Part shown: positions 1 through 11,891 of the stretch, one piece after another
Layout of the letters: each line of letters begins with the position of its first letter
How positions within the stretch are numbered: position 1 is the first letter of the stretch
From: Larix kaempferi
Taxonomy: Eukaryota; Streptophyta; Pinopsida; Pinales; Pinaceae
DNA: 64,000 bases
NCBI GenBank assembly: GCA_027924585.1
Contig: BSBM01000763.1
Span: forward strand, 1,071,001-1,135,000
Direction: 5' to 3'
Notes under the pieces: model-generated
What the model was told of the DNA's origin: nothing
Database searches by the model: none
The model's input: only the letters and a program-made list of their open reading frames with translations
Program-made: the position numbers and the translations under genes

Positions 1-3000
1 TGATTGTACAGAGTTATATCCACTAACTCTGATGAGTTATCCCCTAACAGCTTCAAGTTGGAATCCATAAGAGTGGCCATTCCAACACCTCAAGTCATAT
101 TTCTCATCATACTTTCCCTGGTTGAGAAATATTCCTTCTGAGCCTTGCGATACTTCCAGACTTAGGAAGTAAAGCATCAAATTGAGAATGATCTTCTGCA
201 TATCTATCTGTGCCATCTCTCGTTAGATGGGTCTACTGATATGAGCCTCAATATCATTCGAACTCTGTGGTGAGTTCCTTCTTGCATCCATGTCATATGT
301 GTATCATATTCAACCTTGTAGCAAAGGGTTGAGATCCACATCACCCATGGTGATCATTAAGCTTATCAAATTATTATCGATCCTAGGTACCTATACAGAA
401 CCTGATTCATACTTCTTCTTTAATTACACCATACTTGGAGCAAACATATTGTCGTGATTCTCTTCCCCTTTCTAAGAGAATCTTCTAGCCATGAGCCTTC
501 TATATTTTGTTTGATTTGTAAAACTTCTTGTTTGAACATCCACCACTTGTACGATGTCCATCATTCTTCATGACCTTTCCTACAAATCAAAATTAAGTAC
601 ATGATTAGTAATAATTCATAATCATCAAAAGATAACTCATTATGCATACAGGTATCATTTACATAGTGATGCAACTATTTTGACCAATACTTTGGCACAA
701 CACTTTCCCATATCCTATATGCATACAGTGGCTATCTAGATGCCTTCCATCTCTACCAGAACATACTATCGAGAGTGTGCACAACTCTCAGCATGTCAGC
801 AAGGAGGTTTCAAGCAACAATGGAATGTTTGTCCAAACATATGCACATTAGTTGTATACTGTTCAATGCTCTATGAATGTTTACACTCAGCATTATATAT
901 TCTAGGAATACAAATATGCATGCAGGCAATATCATTACTATTTCAAATAGCAACTCAAATACTTATCTTTTATGTTTGTGTGGCTGCCTCCTGCTTGATC
1001 TTCTGTATGTCTTTTGAACTTCTATTCATTCTGTACCACTGTGCATGCTCAAGAGTCATCCTCATGATCTCATACACAAACATACACTCATTAGTATATT
1101 CTAAATGCTATCAAAACTAAATAATCTTGAAAACATATAGTCATGATTATAGTTAATAAACATTAGTATTCAAGATTTCAGGGAAGTCTTCTTTTACTCA
1201 TGCATATCATTGATAAAAGATATAATATGCATAATCCCTTGATTACTAACTTTATGAATAAGCATAACCAATCATTCCAAGTATACTTATATAAGGGATC
1301 CTAACACAAGGTAAGATTCATGGGAAACATACCTGGATTAGTATACCTACTTGGTTATGTACAACATACCTAAACAATCTCTTCAATGATTTAGAGATCC
1401 TGAGCTAGAACCTGCATGTCTCATAGGTTAAGCATAATATAACAAAGTCATACATACCTCGTAAGTAGAACAAATATTATGGATGAGTCTTTGTCTTCAT
1501 GTTTTCATGGTCATGGAGCCTGATTTGTCTTTTGTGATGTACCTGTATCTTGTTAGTAGACAACCTCAACCTTACACAACACCATAATGCATTAGTACAA
1601 TCATAAGTGTCAATACCCTAACCAATGAATATCTTCTATCATGCATTCAAAATTTTGTTAAGGTGATACAACAAATCTAGAATCAAGATTGTACTAACTG
1701 TAATAACATGAAGACAAACATACCATAAACTTAATTATGAACAAATCTCAAAACATACCTCGATGAGTCATACCTGTCGAGATCGCTTGTAATCTCCTTA
1801 TGTAAAGCCTTAGCCTCATCTCCCTCTGAAACATGAACTCTTTCTCTTATGTAGGTGACCAATCTATCTTCTTCTAGGATTAACCCTATCCACTTGATTT
1901 GCAAGAACTGGACCTGGAACTGGATATGGGTTTGTCAGAGAAACCCCAAAAATTCAAACTTTGAATTTCAAACTTCCGAAAGGATAGAGATATGCGCCTT
2001 GATGAGCTGATCAAACTGATATATTCAGAATTTGAAAACTGCAAGGTTTTACTCCTCAATTTTGCCTTTGAAACTTTCGGATTCACTGGACGTGACCCTG
2101 AACTGGGGTTTGATGAAGCCCACTCTTTTGCCCCATCAAAAAGTTTGATCCAAAGCTCTAAGCTTTTATTATTCTGAGGAGCTTCCAGCCGTGGTCACAG
2201 ATTTCAAAAATTCCCATTTTTACAGAAGCCCTAATTTTCCGCTTTTCTGATCAAAGTCCCGAACTAGGGTCTAATCAAGCCCGGTCTTCTGCCCAACCAA
2301 AAATTCTGATCTTGGTCTCTAAATTTCTATTTTTATGAGTAGCATCTAGCCGTGGTCTCCGATTACAAAAATTTCAACTTTCTTCAAAGCCCTAAATTCC
2401 GGAAGCCATGAATGAAGGTACCAAAAATAATTCAGTTTTTGACAGAAATATGTACTTGATTGTTTCTAGTGTAACTCCGAAATTTTTGATCCAAAGGGTC
2501 TGAAAAAGTTTTCTGAGATATCCTGACCTGTTAGCTTTCCATCCTGACAGGTCTGAACTCAATTGGATTCTCTGAGAGAGAGTTATGCCAAGTGTCGCAA
2601 CGTGACCTGTTTATGGGATAATACAGGAGAGCGCACTTGTACGGCGTGCCACGTGTCACTGGTTCAACTTCGGCCTCTGAAAAAGTTTTCTGAGATAGTG
2701 CAGACTGTGTACTACCTGTTACTTTTTACGAAATTTCATTTGGAGCTTCCTAGCCCAAGATATGACCTTTTTCCCAAGGTCACCTGATTTTGACTCAGAT
2801 CTGGAAGAGGCAGAAACCCTATATTGTACAGATCATAAATCACAAAGTACAACGAATTAGAGGTTGTCCTTTGGACACAAGGTACCTGGCGATCTTAGCT
2901 TCGTCCTGTAACAATTTCAGATCCGAAAACTTCGCCAAAACGGATTTATAGCGAAAGTTCTACGATGACTGGTTTTTGCTATGTAAAACCCTAACCTTCA

Positions 3001-3057
3001 AAATGTCGTAAGTAAAGCAAGTGTCTTTAGTGCCATACCTTGTCTTCCTTCAGGTTA

Positions 3058-3069
3058 GCTCTGATACCA
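3058..3069 (-). promoter_or_regulatory. Primer-binding site, initiator tRNA-Met type
   Basis: The minus strand reads TGGTATCAGAGC immediately after the LTR terminus. This is the usual plant copia site complementary to the 3' end of initiator tRNA-Met, and it sets the element's orientation. Confidence 0.8.
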
Positions 3070-3673
3070 TGTTAAAATTCAATATGCTAAGACAGAAAAT
3101 AGCAGCATTACATTCCATTTCACAATAATAGCATATACAGGATCACTGAAGAAACAACAAGCATAGCATAAACACAAGAGACAGAGATTTATCCTGGGAA
3201 ACCCTCATGGGGTAGAAAACCCAGCAAAGCTTCCTCAATATAGATGACCAGCAATATACAAAGATGCAAACCCTGAGCATAAGCTCCTTCTCCTCTATAG
3301 CAGACCTCTCCTCCACAAATGTGCCTTTCTCAAGTGAGTGAGTGTGTATAATGAGGAACACACCTCCTCTATTTATACACTACTCTGATATGTATTTTAC
3401 ACAAGTACACGTAGGCTCGTATTTAACCAATAGGTTAAATACCCCACTACAACTAACTGGGCCGACCCCTCTAGGGTGGTCTAATAACCCTTTGACCCAC
3501 ATAACACATACAGGGCCGACCCCTACTAGGGAAGTCTAATAACCCGAGTTACCACATTCCGACGGAGGAATAAACATCTCCGGATATACAATAAGATCTT
3601 CACGGAGGAATGAAACATCTCCGGAATAATAAAGTACAAATATAATATTCTTTGAAGTTACAATATCTCAACA
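3070..3673 (-). repeat. 5' LTR of the left-edge copia element
   Basis: On the minus strand the LTR begins TGTTGAGATATT and ends TTTTAACA, directly abutting a primer site. It has the same layout as the 650-bp copia LTRs at 8,303 and 14,926: a TATAAATAG box (minus strand, 3,369-3,377), a GC-rich GGGCCGACCCC motif in tandem near 3,461-3,540, and paired CCGGAGATGTTTC blocks. It is 604 bp long and clearly diverged from the other pair. Confidence 0.75.
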
Positions 3674-3998
3674 TAGCTAACTGAACTAACCAAGGTTTTG
3701 GGTCCTCTACCTTGGTGAGTTGACAGTGCTCCATCATCTTGGGAGTGATGTAGCTTAAAGTTTCCCCTGGGTCAATTAAAACAGTACAAGTATGGTCAGA
3801 AATTTTACCTTCAATTTCCACAATAGTAGATTTATGATCTGCATGTCGATCTTCCAAGGCTACATTAATTTGGTGATAACTTTTCCCAATGTCTCCCACC
3901 GTGGATTCCTCTTGCATATTATGCAACACCCTATTTGCTTCATTGTACCATGGACAATTTCTGCGTAAATGGGCTTCACCACATTCCCAACACTTCAA
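3674..3998 (-). pseudogene. gypsy gag zinc knuckle and protease fragment
   Basis: The frame starts with a CCHC knuckle (CWECGEAHLRRNCPW, near 3,950-3,995), the nucleic-acid-binding motif of nucleocapsid. About 65 residues later comes the retropepsin active-site region VLIDPGETLSYITP (Asp codon 3,771-3,773). The usual D-S/T-G triplet is D-P-G here, as in the related element at 63.5 kb, so this looks like a lineage trait and not decay. The reading frame ends in the copia LTR inserted at 3,673, so protease is truncated soon after the active site and no reverse transcriptase is present. No function as a stand-alone protein is expected. Confidence 0.8.
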
Positions 3999-5169
3999 GG
4001 GTTCTTTAGGGGTGCAACACTTCCTTTCATTCCCATATTAGGGGGTTTAAAGATTTTCTGCTGTAACTGTTCATTCTTAGGGAATGAATTTCCTTGGAAA
4101 TTTTTGGACATGTTCCTGAAGGGCGAGGGTTTGAAGCCTTTCTTCTGCTGGTTAAACTTTTCCTGTTTCTTATCCTTCCATGCTTTAGAAGTATCATTCC
4201 TTTGTTTGTATTGTTCAAAACATAGTCTGGCCTTCCTCAATGCTTCGTCTAAAGTTCTTGGATTGTCGAACTCGATTCGATCTTTATAGGACTGCAGCAG
4301 ACAGCTTAAGAACCGCTGTACCTTTAATTTTTCTTCCTTGATATAGGGAACGAACCGTAACAGGTCTAGATATTTATTGATAAGGTCTTCCATTGTCATT
4401 TCACCCAGTTTCAATTAGTAGAATTCCTTGGTTTTTCTTTCATAATAACTTTCTGATAAGTACTGTTTCTTGAATAGTTTCTTGAATTCTACCCATTCAA
4501 GGTTCTTCTCTTTCAGCCCCTGGGAAATCTTAAGGTCTTGCCACCATATGCTGGCCTTCCCCTTCAGATTGTAAACAGCCATTCTGTAACATACCCATTT
4601 AAATCAAAGTGATAATGTAGTGAGCTTTCAAAAGGATTTCCATAATGACTACTTACACATAAGTTATATTACGTAAGTTATAAATAAAGTATGTAATCGA
4701 TGCATTTAACATCACTTTTAAGAGACCTATAATTGATACCTACCTAATATGAAACACTTCTCCTTGTACTTCAATAACCAAAAGGATCTTCATATTTTAT
4801 AATTAATACCACAGATCTTTACCATACAATATATTCTAACAATTAAACTTGTACATGCTTGTGGAAGACTTAAGGAATATGCATCTAGTTAAATATCAAC
4901 CATCAATCCTTATAACATTGCAATTAATACACCAGCTGCTACATACCCAATCTTTATTCTTAGGATTTAGAGAATTTCGAAAATTACTTTTCACCTTCCA
5001 AACATCTGCTATTGATTTCTTACTTTTTCAATGCATACATTTAACTTGAACAAGATTACCATACAAAGAAGCTTTCATGACATTAATCCATGACCATTAT
5101 AATTCAGTACAACAATACACCAGCACCAGAATTAATTCACCTAACATCTCCAATGAACAAACAATAACG

Positions 5170-5219
5170 CCAATTTGAACACACATAAGATCGACCAATT
5201 TGAACACACATAAGATCGA
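5170..5219. repeat. 25-bp tandem duplication in the solo LTR
   Basis: Two perfect copies of a 25-base unit beginning CCAATTTGAACACAC lie head to tail. Confidence 0.85.
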
Positions 5220-6289
5220 GACAAAGATATAGGTGGTTCACCCCGACTGGGCTACGTCCACAAAGGCAGGTCATATTTTCTTCTATTAATCAAGAGGAGA
5301 GTTACATCCAGCAACACATATGTTGCAATAATTTCTTCCCATACTTTGATGCAGAGATTTGCGGATCTAAATGTTCTATCAACAGAGTCTTTGCATGGAT
5401 CTTTCGTCAAAAGCAAACAATAAAAGGGATATCGTATGCAGAGGTCACTAGATATGGACGAGTTTTCCGAAAACAATTATAAGGTAAATAAGCCAAACTC
5501 ACTACTCTCTAAAGTTGTTCAACAGACAAACATCAAGGAGTAAACCTCTACAGTAGAAATCGAAGTACATAACACAACTTCATAATAATTCGATGCTATC
5601 GATGTGATAAGCAAAGCAAGAAAATTTCTCCCGGACAAGAAATCGCGGAAGTCATTTGGAAATTTCAGTACAAAAATAAACGTCTCAGATATGAGAGCGC
5701 AGAGATATGAGAGCGCAGAGTATAAATCAATAATAAAAACAACCGTAGGGTTTTACTAACAAGACGGGGATCATTTCCTATTTTGTATGTAGAAAAGAAA
5801 TAAAATACAAAGGTGCAGGGATCTTAAAAAAAATTCTTCAACTATTTCTCATATCTAAAAGTTTATAACCTGTTTTCAACCTGGGACGTAGCTTGGATTC
5901 ATTTCTACAGAACCTTAAGAAGATACAGGGAAGATGATACCTCAGTGGTTGAGAACGTGGTATGGTGAGAAGAGTATTATTACCTACACTGCATTGTGCA
6001 CGGCTCGATGAAACCTATCCAACAGTGTCTGTCCATAACCTTACTCTCACTTCGATCAGGATAAGAATAAAGTATCTTCATTCAGGCTTTAGCTAGAGAT
6101 CCAGTGATCCAATTCTTGCACAGAGATGACTCTCAAATGCAGATTATATAAAGAATAATGACATGAAGCAGAGGATCTGCGATCTAACTGGAAGTATGCA
6201 CCTATAACGCATCAATCTACTAAAGAGTATACTGTAACCAAGATAAAAGATCCTGACCACGGATTCATTCAACATATATATATTGTCGA

Positions 6290-6535
6290 GCTATGCAAAA
6301 GCATGGATAGGCTCCTATCAGCGGATCCATAAATCCAAGCAACATAATACAGCTCATTACATAGTTATGCACTTCGATCGACAATGCTCCATCGGAGGTA
6401 TGCTACATAAACCATCAACAGGGCTGTATGAAAAGACATGGACAGACTTCTATCCACCAATCCATAACTCCATGCAACATATTACAGCTTATTACAGAGC
6501 TACGCTTTTCGATGGGCAGGGCTCCATCGGATATA
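6290..6535. repeat. Diverged tandem duplication of about 135 bp in the solo LTR
   Basis: Two copies share the order CATGGA, CCATAA, CATGCAACAT-like, CAGCT.ATTACA and GCTCCATCGGA (near 6,301-6,396 and 6,440-6,530). The open frame across it is a by-product of the repeat. Confidence 0.55.
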
Positions 6536-8302
6536 ACCTAACATGTTAATAAAATAATCAACAAGCTGGGTTTATGTGTTTGCAGATCGCAGTTAAGTTA
6601 ATGGAAGGCTTCATACCAAATCAAATGCATTACACGATGCTATAACAACAGACAAAGATAATCCAACAGCTTTAGGGGAAATCACAACTCTCATTGTTGA
6701 GAACAGATAATTGAGATAACAGAGATAAAACTATAAACTGCAAGCAACCCCAGAGGTATCGTATTCCTCAATGCTTATGAGCAAATAAATAAAAACAGAG
6801 CTCAAGAATTTGTACTGCAAGTAACCCAAAGAAATACTCTGAACAGAGAACCCTTACCCTTCTACAATTGATCCAATACCAAACATGTTTCTGTCGCAGA
6901 GTATACCTGAGTGATGACGAAAATCTTTCCAGCTCGGTGCTAGGCGAAGATCACTGCCAATCCCCACCGACGCATAGGTCGCTTCGTTCACGAACCAATT
7001 CTACCATGGTCGCCCAAAATCCAGCCCCCCTCTCGCATCTGCAGTAACCCCCCTTTTAAAACTCTCAAATCTTAGTTTACTCGGAGAGTCCGCCCGCATT
7101 GGAGAAAGTCCCTCTAAATCAGGTGCCACACAACACACAACTCGGTACCCCGAGTGGGAAAGAGCCTCCGTCAAAGATTCAACGCAACCCCATGAGGGAA
7201 GATGGCAACTCGTCCAGTTAGAGCTCCTCCTTAAGAGACAAATGGCGTGTAAGTAAGATTAGTGTGTTGTTTTAGTGGCAGATGGCAAAGGTAGGATTTG
7301 GGTGCTCCATTAAGGAGACCACCCTCCTACGATCTCTCTTAGTGGTTCAACCCACACGACGTACTCTTCAACTAACTCTTCGATTTTTGGTTAAGAGTTA
7401 GGTCTAATTTTAACCTTCCTTTGTATCACAAATATATTATATAGATGTATAATATAATCTATATTTACGTCATGTGTTTTTTTTTTAACTAATGTATAAC
7501 TTGTAGTTACTTATAACAAATATACCAAACCTTAATCAAACAAACTGAGCTTTACCAAAGTTAAGCTTACCAAATAACTCTAATAAGTTAAGCTTCCTAA
7601 GTAATATATTTCCAATTTAATAAGCTAAGCTCCTTTAGCTTTACTAATGTTCTCACCCAACCTTTCCTAGGAATAGGGTATACATCTCCTTATGTACATA
7701 TATGGATATATATATATTTAATTAATCATTTTTGTATAATATACTTCACAAGGATACCTTATGAAGCTCTTCTGAGGCTATTTTGCACTCATAACCTATT
7801 TATTTGGTATTTAAATGCCATACTAGGAACTCGAGGACATCCATGGGGATTTCCCCTAAAAGCTCCCAGTATTAGTTGAACACATGGTTAACCATCCAGG
7901 ATGACATCAGTTGTCGGTTCATGGCCTACCTGTCGTGAGGCTTTCCCTTAGTGGCTCAATTTCAAATTGTTTTAGTTGAGTCACCACCATTTAGTCTCCT
8001 AGGTTTACAATGACATTTACAGCTTCAAGAAATAGCATAACATCACTTTCATGGTCCACTGGTGGGGCCTTGGCCTTGAGCTCCTCACCAGGGCCACATA
8101 CATAGTTACAATACACTTTTATATTTACGAAATATTAGGGTATGCAAGGGGGATATTACACATTCTAACTTTCATGTTGCCGGAGTAATTGTAGATTTGA
8201 AAGTATTTTTTGATGTCCAACAACTAGGCTTCTGCTTCTTCCCCAGTCTTTGATTCTCCATCAAAGCTGGTAGGTTTTATCTTTTTGAATTCACCTTCCA
8301 GG

Positions 8303-8952
8303 TGTTAATTTTTCTGAATTTACTTCAATATGATCTAGGATCTTAACTGAGAGAACAACATGTACAGCATATCTACAGCATATCAATCATGGAGACAATA
8401 ATGCAAGCACACAAGAGACACAAAGATTTACTTGGGGAAAACCATAAAGGTGAAAAACCCCAATAACTTCCTCAGAGATAGATAGAGCAATGATACAACC
8501 AATCAAGAGAGATAGACATAACCTAGCAGCAGATCCTCCTCCTCCATAAGTGCGCCTCTCCTCCTTGAGAGCATGTGTGAGAAGTGAGTGAGCAAATAGA
8601 GTGCCTCCCGCACTCTATTTATACTTGACTTGACTTGCCTTTTTACCTAACTCATGTAGGCTCGAACTTAACCACATAATATAATGCTGACTGGGCCGAC
8701 CCCCAATATGGTGGTCTAATAACCCTTTGACCCACATGGCCGACCCCCAATAGGGTGGTCTAATAACCCTTTGACCCACATGACTTATACAGGGCCGACC
8801 CCAAACAAGGTGGTCTAATAACCCATCAAGTATAAGTTACGACACTTACAATATAAATAACGACACTTCCGTATAGAGGAATAATAACATCTCTATAGGA
8901 ATACAATATACATATATGTGAAATACATTCCGAAGTTACATATACATCAACA
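8303..8952 (-). repeat. 3' LTR of the young copia element
   Basis: 650 bp, TG...CA ends, with a TATAAATAG box on the minus strand (8,615-8,623). Three tandem units of about 45-60 bp carry GGCCGACCCC and GGTGGTCTAATAACCC (8,694-8,825). Confidence 0.93.
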
Positions 8953-8962
8953 CTCCCTCTTA
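8953..8962 (-). promoter_or_regulatory. Polypurine tract of the young copia element
   Basis: The minus strand reads AAGAGGGAG immediately before the 3' LTR start TGTTGATG, the position expected for the plus-strand primer. Confidence 0.75.
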
Positions 8963-9204
8963 ACTAGGAAGGTATTTCCCAGCACAGTTCTTCTAGCACA
9001 AGTCATCTTCTCTGGATCATCGTCACTGGATAATCATCATCGAGTCATCATCATCGTCACTGCTGCTGCTATCTCAATCAATCTCTGAATCTACTCGTCA
9101 TAGGAAGTTCTACAGAGCCAGTCCTTTTTCATACTGGATGTAGGCCCACCACCTGCAGGTCTTCATCATCACTGGCCATACTGTGGAATCCTCAGGACTT
9201 ATTA

Positions 9205-9835
9205 CGTGCGTCACAAAACCTGGCTGCAGCATCCCAGGCTATTACGAGCACACAGCTCTACCTGTAGGCTCTCCCAGGAGCACATTACATGTGACCCATC
9301 ACAAAACCTGGCTGAAGCATCCCAGGCTGTTACGAGCACGCGGCTCTACCTGTCGGATCTCCCAGGAGCACATTACATGTGATCTCACCACAAAACCTGG
9401 ATGAAGAATCTGAGGCCTTTTTCATCCTGTCCAGATCTCCCAGGAGCAAATTACATGTGGTCCACCACAAAACCTGGCTGAAGCATCTGAGGCCTTTTTC
9501 ATCCTGTCCAGATCTCCCAGGAGCAAATTACATGTGGTCATGGCAAAACCTGGCTGAAGCATCTGAGGCCTTTTTCATCCTGTCCAGATCTCCCAGGAGC
9601 AAATTACATGCCATAGGACAAAACCTCGCAAGAGCATCTCAGGATGTTACGGGTACACAACTCCGACCTGAAATCTCCCAGGGCACAAATTACATGTCCT
9701 CCCAAGCAAAACCTCGCAAGAGCATTTGCCAGATGTCCCAGGGCACCGAATTACATGCCATAGGCAAAACCTCGAAAGACCATCTGCAAATCTCCCAGGG
9801 CACAAATTACATGCTTTCCTGCACAACCTGATCCA
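9205..9835. repeat. Minisatellite of about 57-89-bp units, copia 3' region
   Basis: About nine degenerate units each contain AAAACCT(G/C)G followed by AGATCTCCCAGG and AAATTACATG. AAAACCT occurs near 9,217, 9,302, 9,391, 9,466, 9,544, 9,620, 9,707 and 9,764. It lies between the end of pol and the polypurine tract. Confidence 0.85.
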
Positions 9836-9979
9836 CGGCCACAAAGTATCATCTGATACTCATCAAACATCATCCTGATGTACACATGATCATCCTGATC
9901 ATCATCACTGCAACATCCTGCTGCATGTCATCTGGAGAAGCTTGTCATCCATGATCATCCAAGTATCCACCTGATACAT

Positions 9980-10310
9980 ACATAGATACATGATCCACAC
10001 AACGTATCCATCAACATACATGATCCACCTGATCATACAAAGATACATGATCCACACAATGTATCCATCAGCATACATGATCTACCTGATCATACAAAGA
10101 TACATGATCCACACAATGTATCCATCAGTATGCATGATCTACCTAATCATACAAAGATACATAATCCACACAATGTATCCATCAGCATCCATGATCTACC
10201 TGATCATACAAAGATACATGATCCACACAATGTATCCATCATCATCCATGATCTACCTGATCATACAAAGATACATGATCCACACAATGTATCCAACATC
10301 ATCCAACATG
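9980..10310. repeat. 57-bp minisatellite, copia 3' region
   Basis: GATCATACAAAGATACATGA recurs at 10,031, 10,088, 10,145 (one change), 10,202 and 10,259, an exact 57-base period. Because 57 is 19 codons, it leaves a repetitive open frame on the plus strand that I do not regard as a gene. Confidence 0.92.
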
Positions 10311-10517
10311 ATGCGTTCATACAAAATACATACACATGATCCAACCGATCATATCCAGCATCCAACATGATGCGTACATACATAAATGATCCAACTGATC
10401 ATATCCAGGCAGAAACCAGAACATCATCCTGATGCTCATCATCCAGCGCTTACATCCACAGCCATGTGAAGGATCCTCCTTCCCACATGCTTGGAATGGC
10501 TTCAGCAAATGTGTCCA

Positions 10518-11891
10518 TCACTTCTTCCTCGAAGTTTCCTCGATCTGAAGAACGCCAAGCCTCTCTCTGAAGTACTCGAACTTTACCCTGGCTAGTGGCT
10601 TCGTCAACACATCTGCAATCTGCTCGTCCGTCGCAACATACAGGAGCTTCACAGCTCCTCTCTATACCATATTCCTGATATAGTGATATTTGATCTCTAT
10701 GTGTTTCGACTTGTCATGAAACACTGGATTCTCGGACAGCTTCACACAACTCTGGTTATCACAGAAGATACCAGTAGCTTCCAATGGAGATCAAATAACT
10801 CAGACAGTAGCTTCCGTAGCCATACTGCCTCACAACTAGCTGAACAGGCTGCAACATACTCTGCCTCAGCTGTACTCAGTGCTACGCAGGACTGCTTCCT
10901 GCTAAACCAAGAGATCACACCTGATCCCATACTGAAGCAACACCCAGATGTGCTCTTCCTATCTGCAGCACTGCCAGCCCAATCTGAATCAACATAACCC
11001 TGTAGGTTAAACTTTTGATTCGCCTCATACCTAAGCCCATAATCCACTGTACGCTTCAGGTACCTCAGAATATGCTTTACAGCAACCAGGTGAACACTCC
11101 TTGGATCCGTCAGGAACTGGCTCAATGTGTTCACAGCAAAGAAAATATCTGGTCTCGTGTTCATCAGGTACATCAAGGACCCAATCATCTGACGATACAT
11201 GGAGACATCAACCAGCTCAGATGAAGCATCACATAGAAGCTTCAGATTCGATGCCATAGGTATGGCCATAGCTTGCAGTCCATCATCCCGAACCTCTTCA
11301 GGATCTCTACTACATACTTCCCTTGTCCAAGGAAGATTCCATCACTCCGCCACACCTCCATGCCAAAAACAAATAGTGCATCATCTCAAACTTGGAAGAA
11401 AGCTTCCGCTGCGTGTCGGCAATCAATCTATCTTTACCTGTAACAAACAGGTTATCTGCATAAAAAAATAGTATCACTGGATTGCCTTCTTCAACCTTGT
11501 AGAAAAGGTTGGAATCTGCTTTACTCTTGGTAACGCCCAAACTGGATAGAAAGCTGTCTATCCTACCATACCAAGTTCTGCACACATATATGACTACACC
11601 ATGCTGTCTTGAGATCCATCTGGTGCATCTTCTATTTTATCACTTTTATATTTCTCAATGCTGCCATCTGCAACATGCTTGATCTGATAGTTCCATTTGG
11701 AAGTCATAAAAAAACTTCCCTTCACATCTTGGGACTACATCCCAAACATCATTCTTCATGATCGACGGATCATGGCATTTCATTTCTTCATCCCAGATCC
11801 TGGGAACTTCAATATCTTCAATATCTTCAATATATATCTTTGTTGCTGGAACAAATGTTGTAGTTCTTCTCTTGTAGGAGATGGCATACAA
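10518..11891 (-). pseudogene. copia pol 3' part: reverse transcriptase remnants and RNase H
   Basis: Read leftwards, 11,655-11,891 holds an early reverse-transcriptase fragment (IMKNDVWDVVPRCEGK). 11,310-11,585 holds the palm region (GRIDSFLSSLGVTKSKAD) with YADN where the catalytic YVDD is expected, so the second Asp is lost. 10,742-11,269 holds the connection and RNase H (YVDSDWAGSAADRKSTSG, ALSTAEAEYVA). After a frameshift near 10,760 the RNase H tail continues ([28 protein letters not shown]) with one in-frame TAG near 10,670, ending at TGA 10,518-10,520. There are also gaps between fragments. It cannot encode an active polymerase, although the surrounding LTRs are young. Confidence 0.9.

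Larger units (their letters stand above)
1..3673 (-). mobile_element. Ty1/copia retrotransposon, 5' portion, running off the left edge
   Basis: This is the 5' end of a minus-strand copia-type element: its 5' LTR (3,070-3,673) lies on the right and is followed leftwards by a primer-binding site and a long leader. Bases 1-3,069 align collinearly with about 11,900-14,925 of the complete copia element nearby, with many substitutions and small gaps, so the two are relatives and not recent copies. I find no intact gag, integrase or polymerase frame in this part. Open frames such as the one at 740-1,120 have no retroelement motifs. The element is inserted in the protease region of the gypsy element on its right. 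Its other end and target duplication lie outside the window. Confidence 0.75.
4585..8160 (-). repeat. Solo LTR of a long-LTR gypsy family
   Basis: The segment begins TGTAACATACCC, ends GGGGGATATTACA, and is flanked by a perfect 5-bp direct repeat CATTC (4,580-4,584 and 8,161-8,165). The duplicated gag copy at about 16,216 gives the empty site. On the minus strand it reads TGTAATATCCCCC at its start. About 490 bases in it has GGTTGGGTGAGAAC, a landmark shared with the other long LTRs here (near 19,910, 24,220 and 58,213). I see no internal coding region, primer site or second LTR, so recombination to a solo LTR is the simplest reading. Short open frames in it carry no recognisable motif. Confidence 0.75.

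Noticed and set aside
740-1120. 126-residue plus-strand frame as a gene
   Set aside because: It has no recognisable domain, and the homologous region near 12,049 has lost the frame; it lies in a copia leader on the opposite strand.
9980-10310. CRISPR-like array
   Set aside because: The 57-bp units are contiguous with no unique spacers, and the setting is a plant retrotransposon.
9990-10370. Coding sequence of repeated MIHTMYPS units
   Set aside because: The frame exists only because the 57-bp repeat is a multiple of three; the copia genes run on the other strand and no start context or domain is present.
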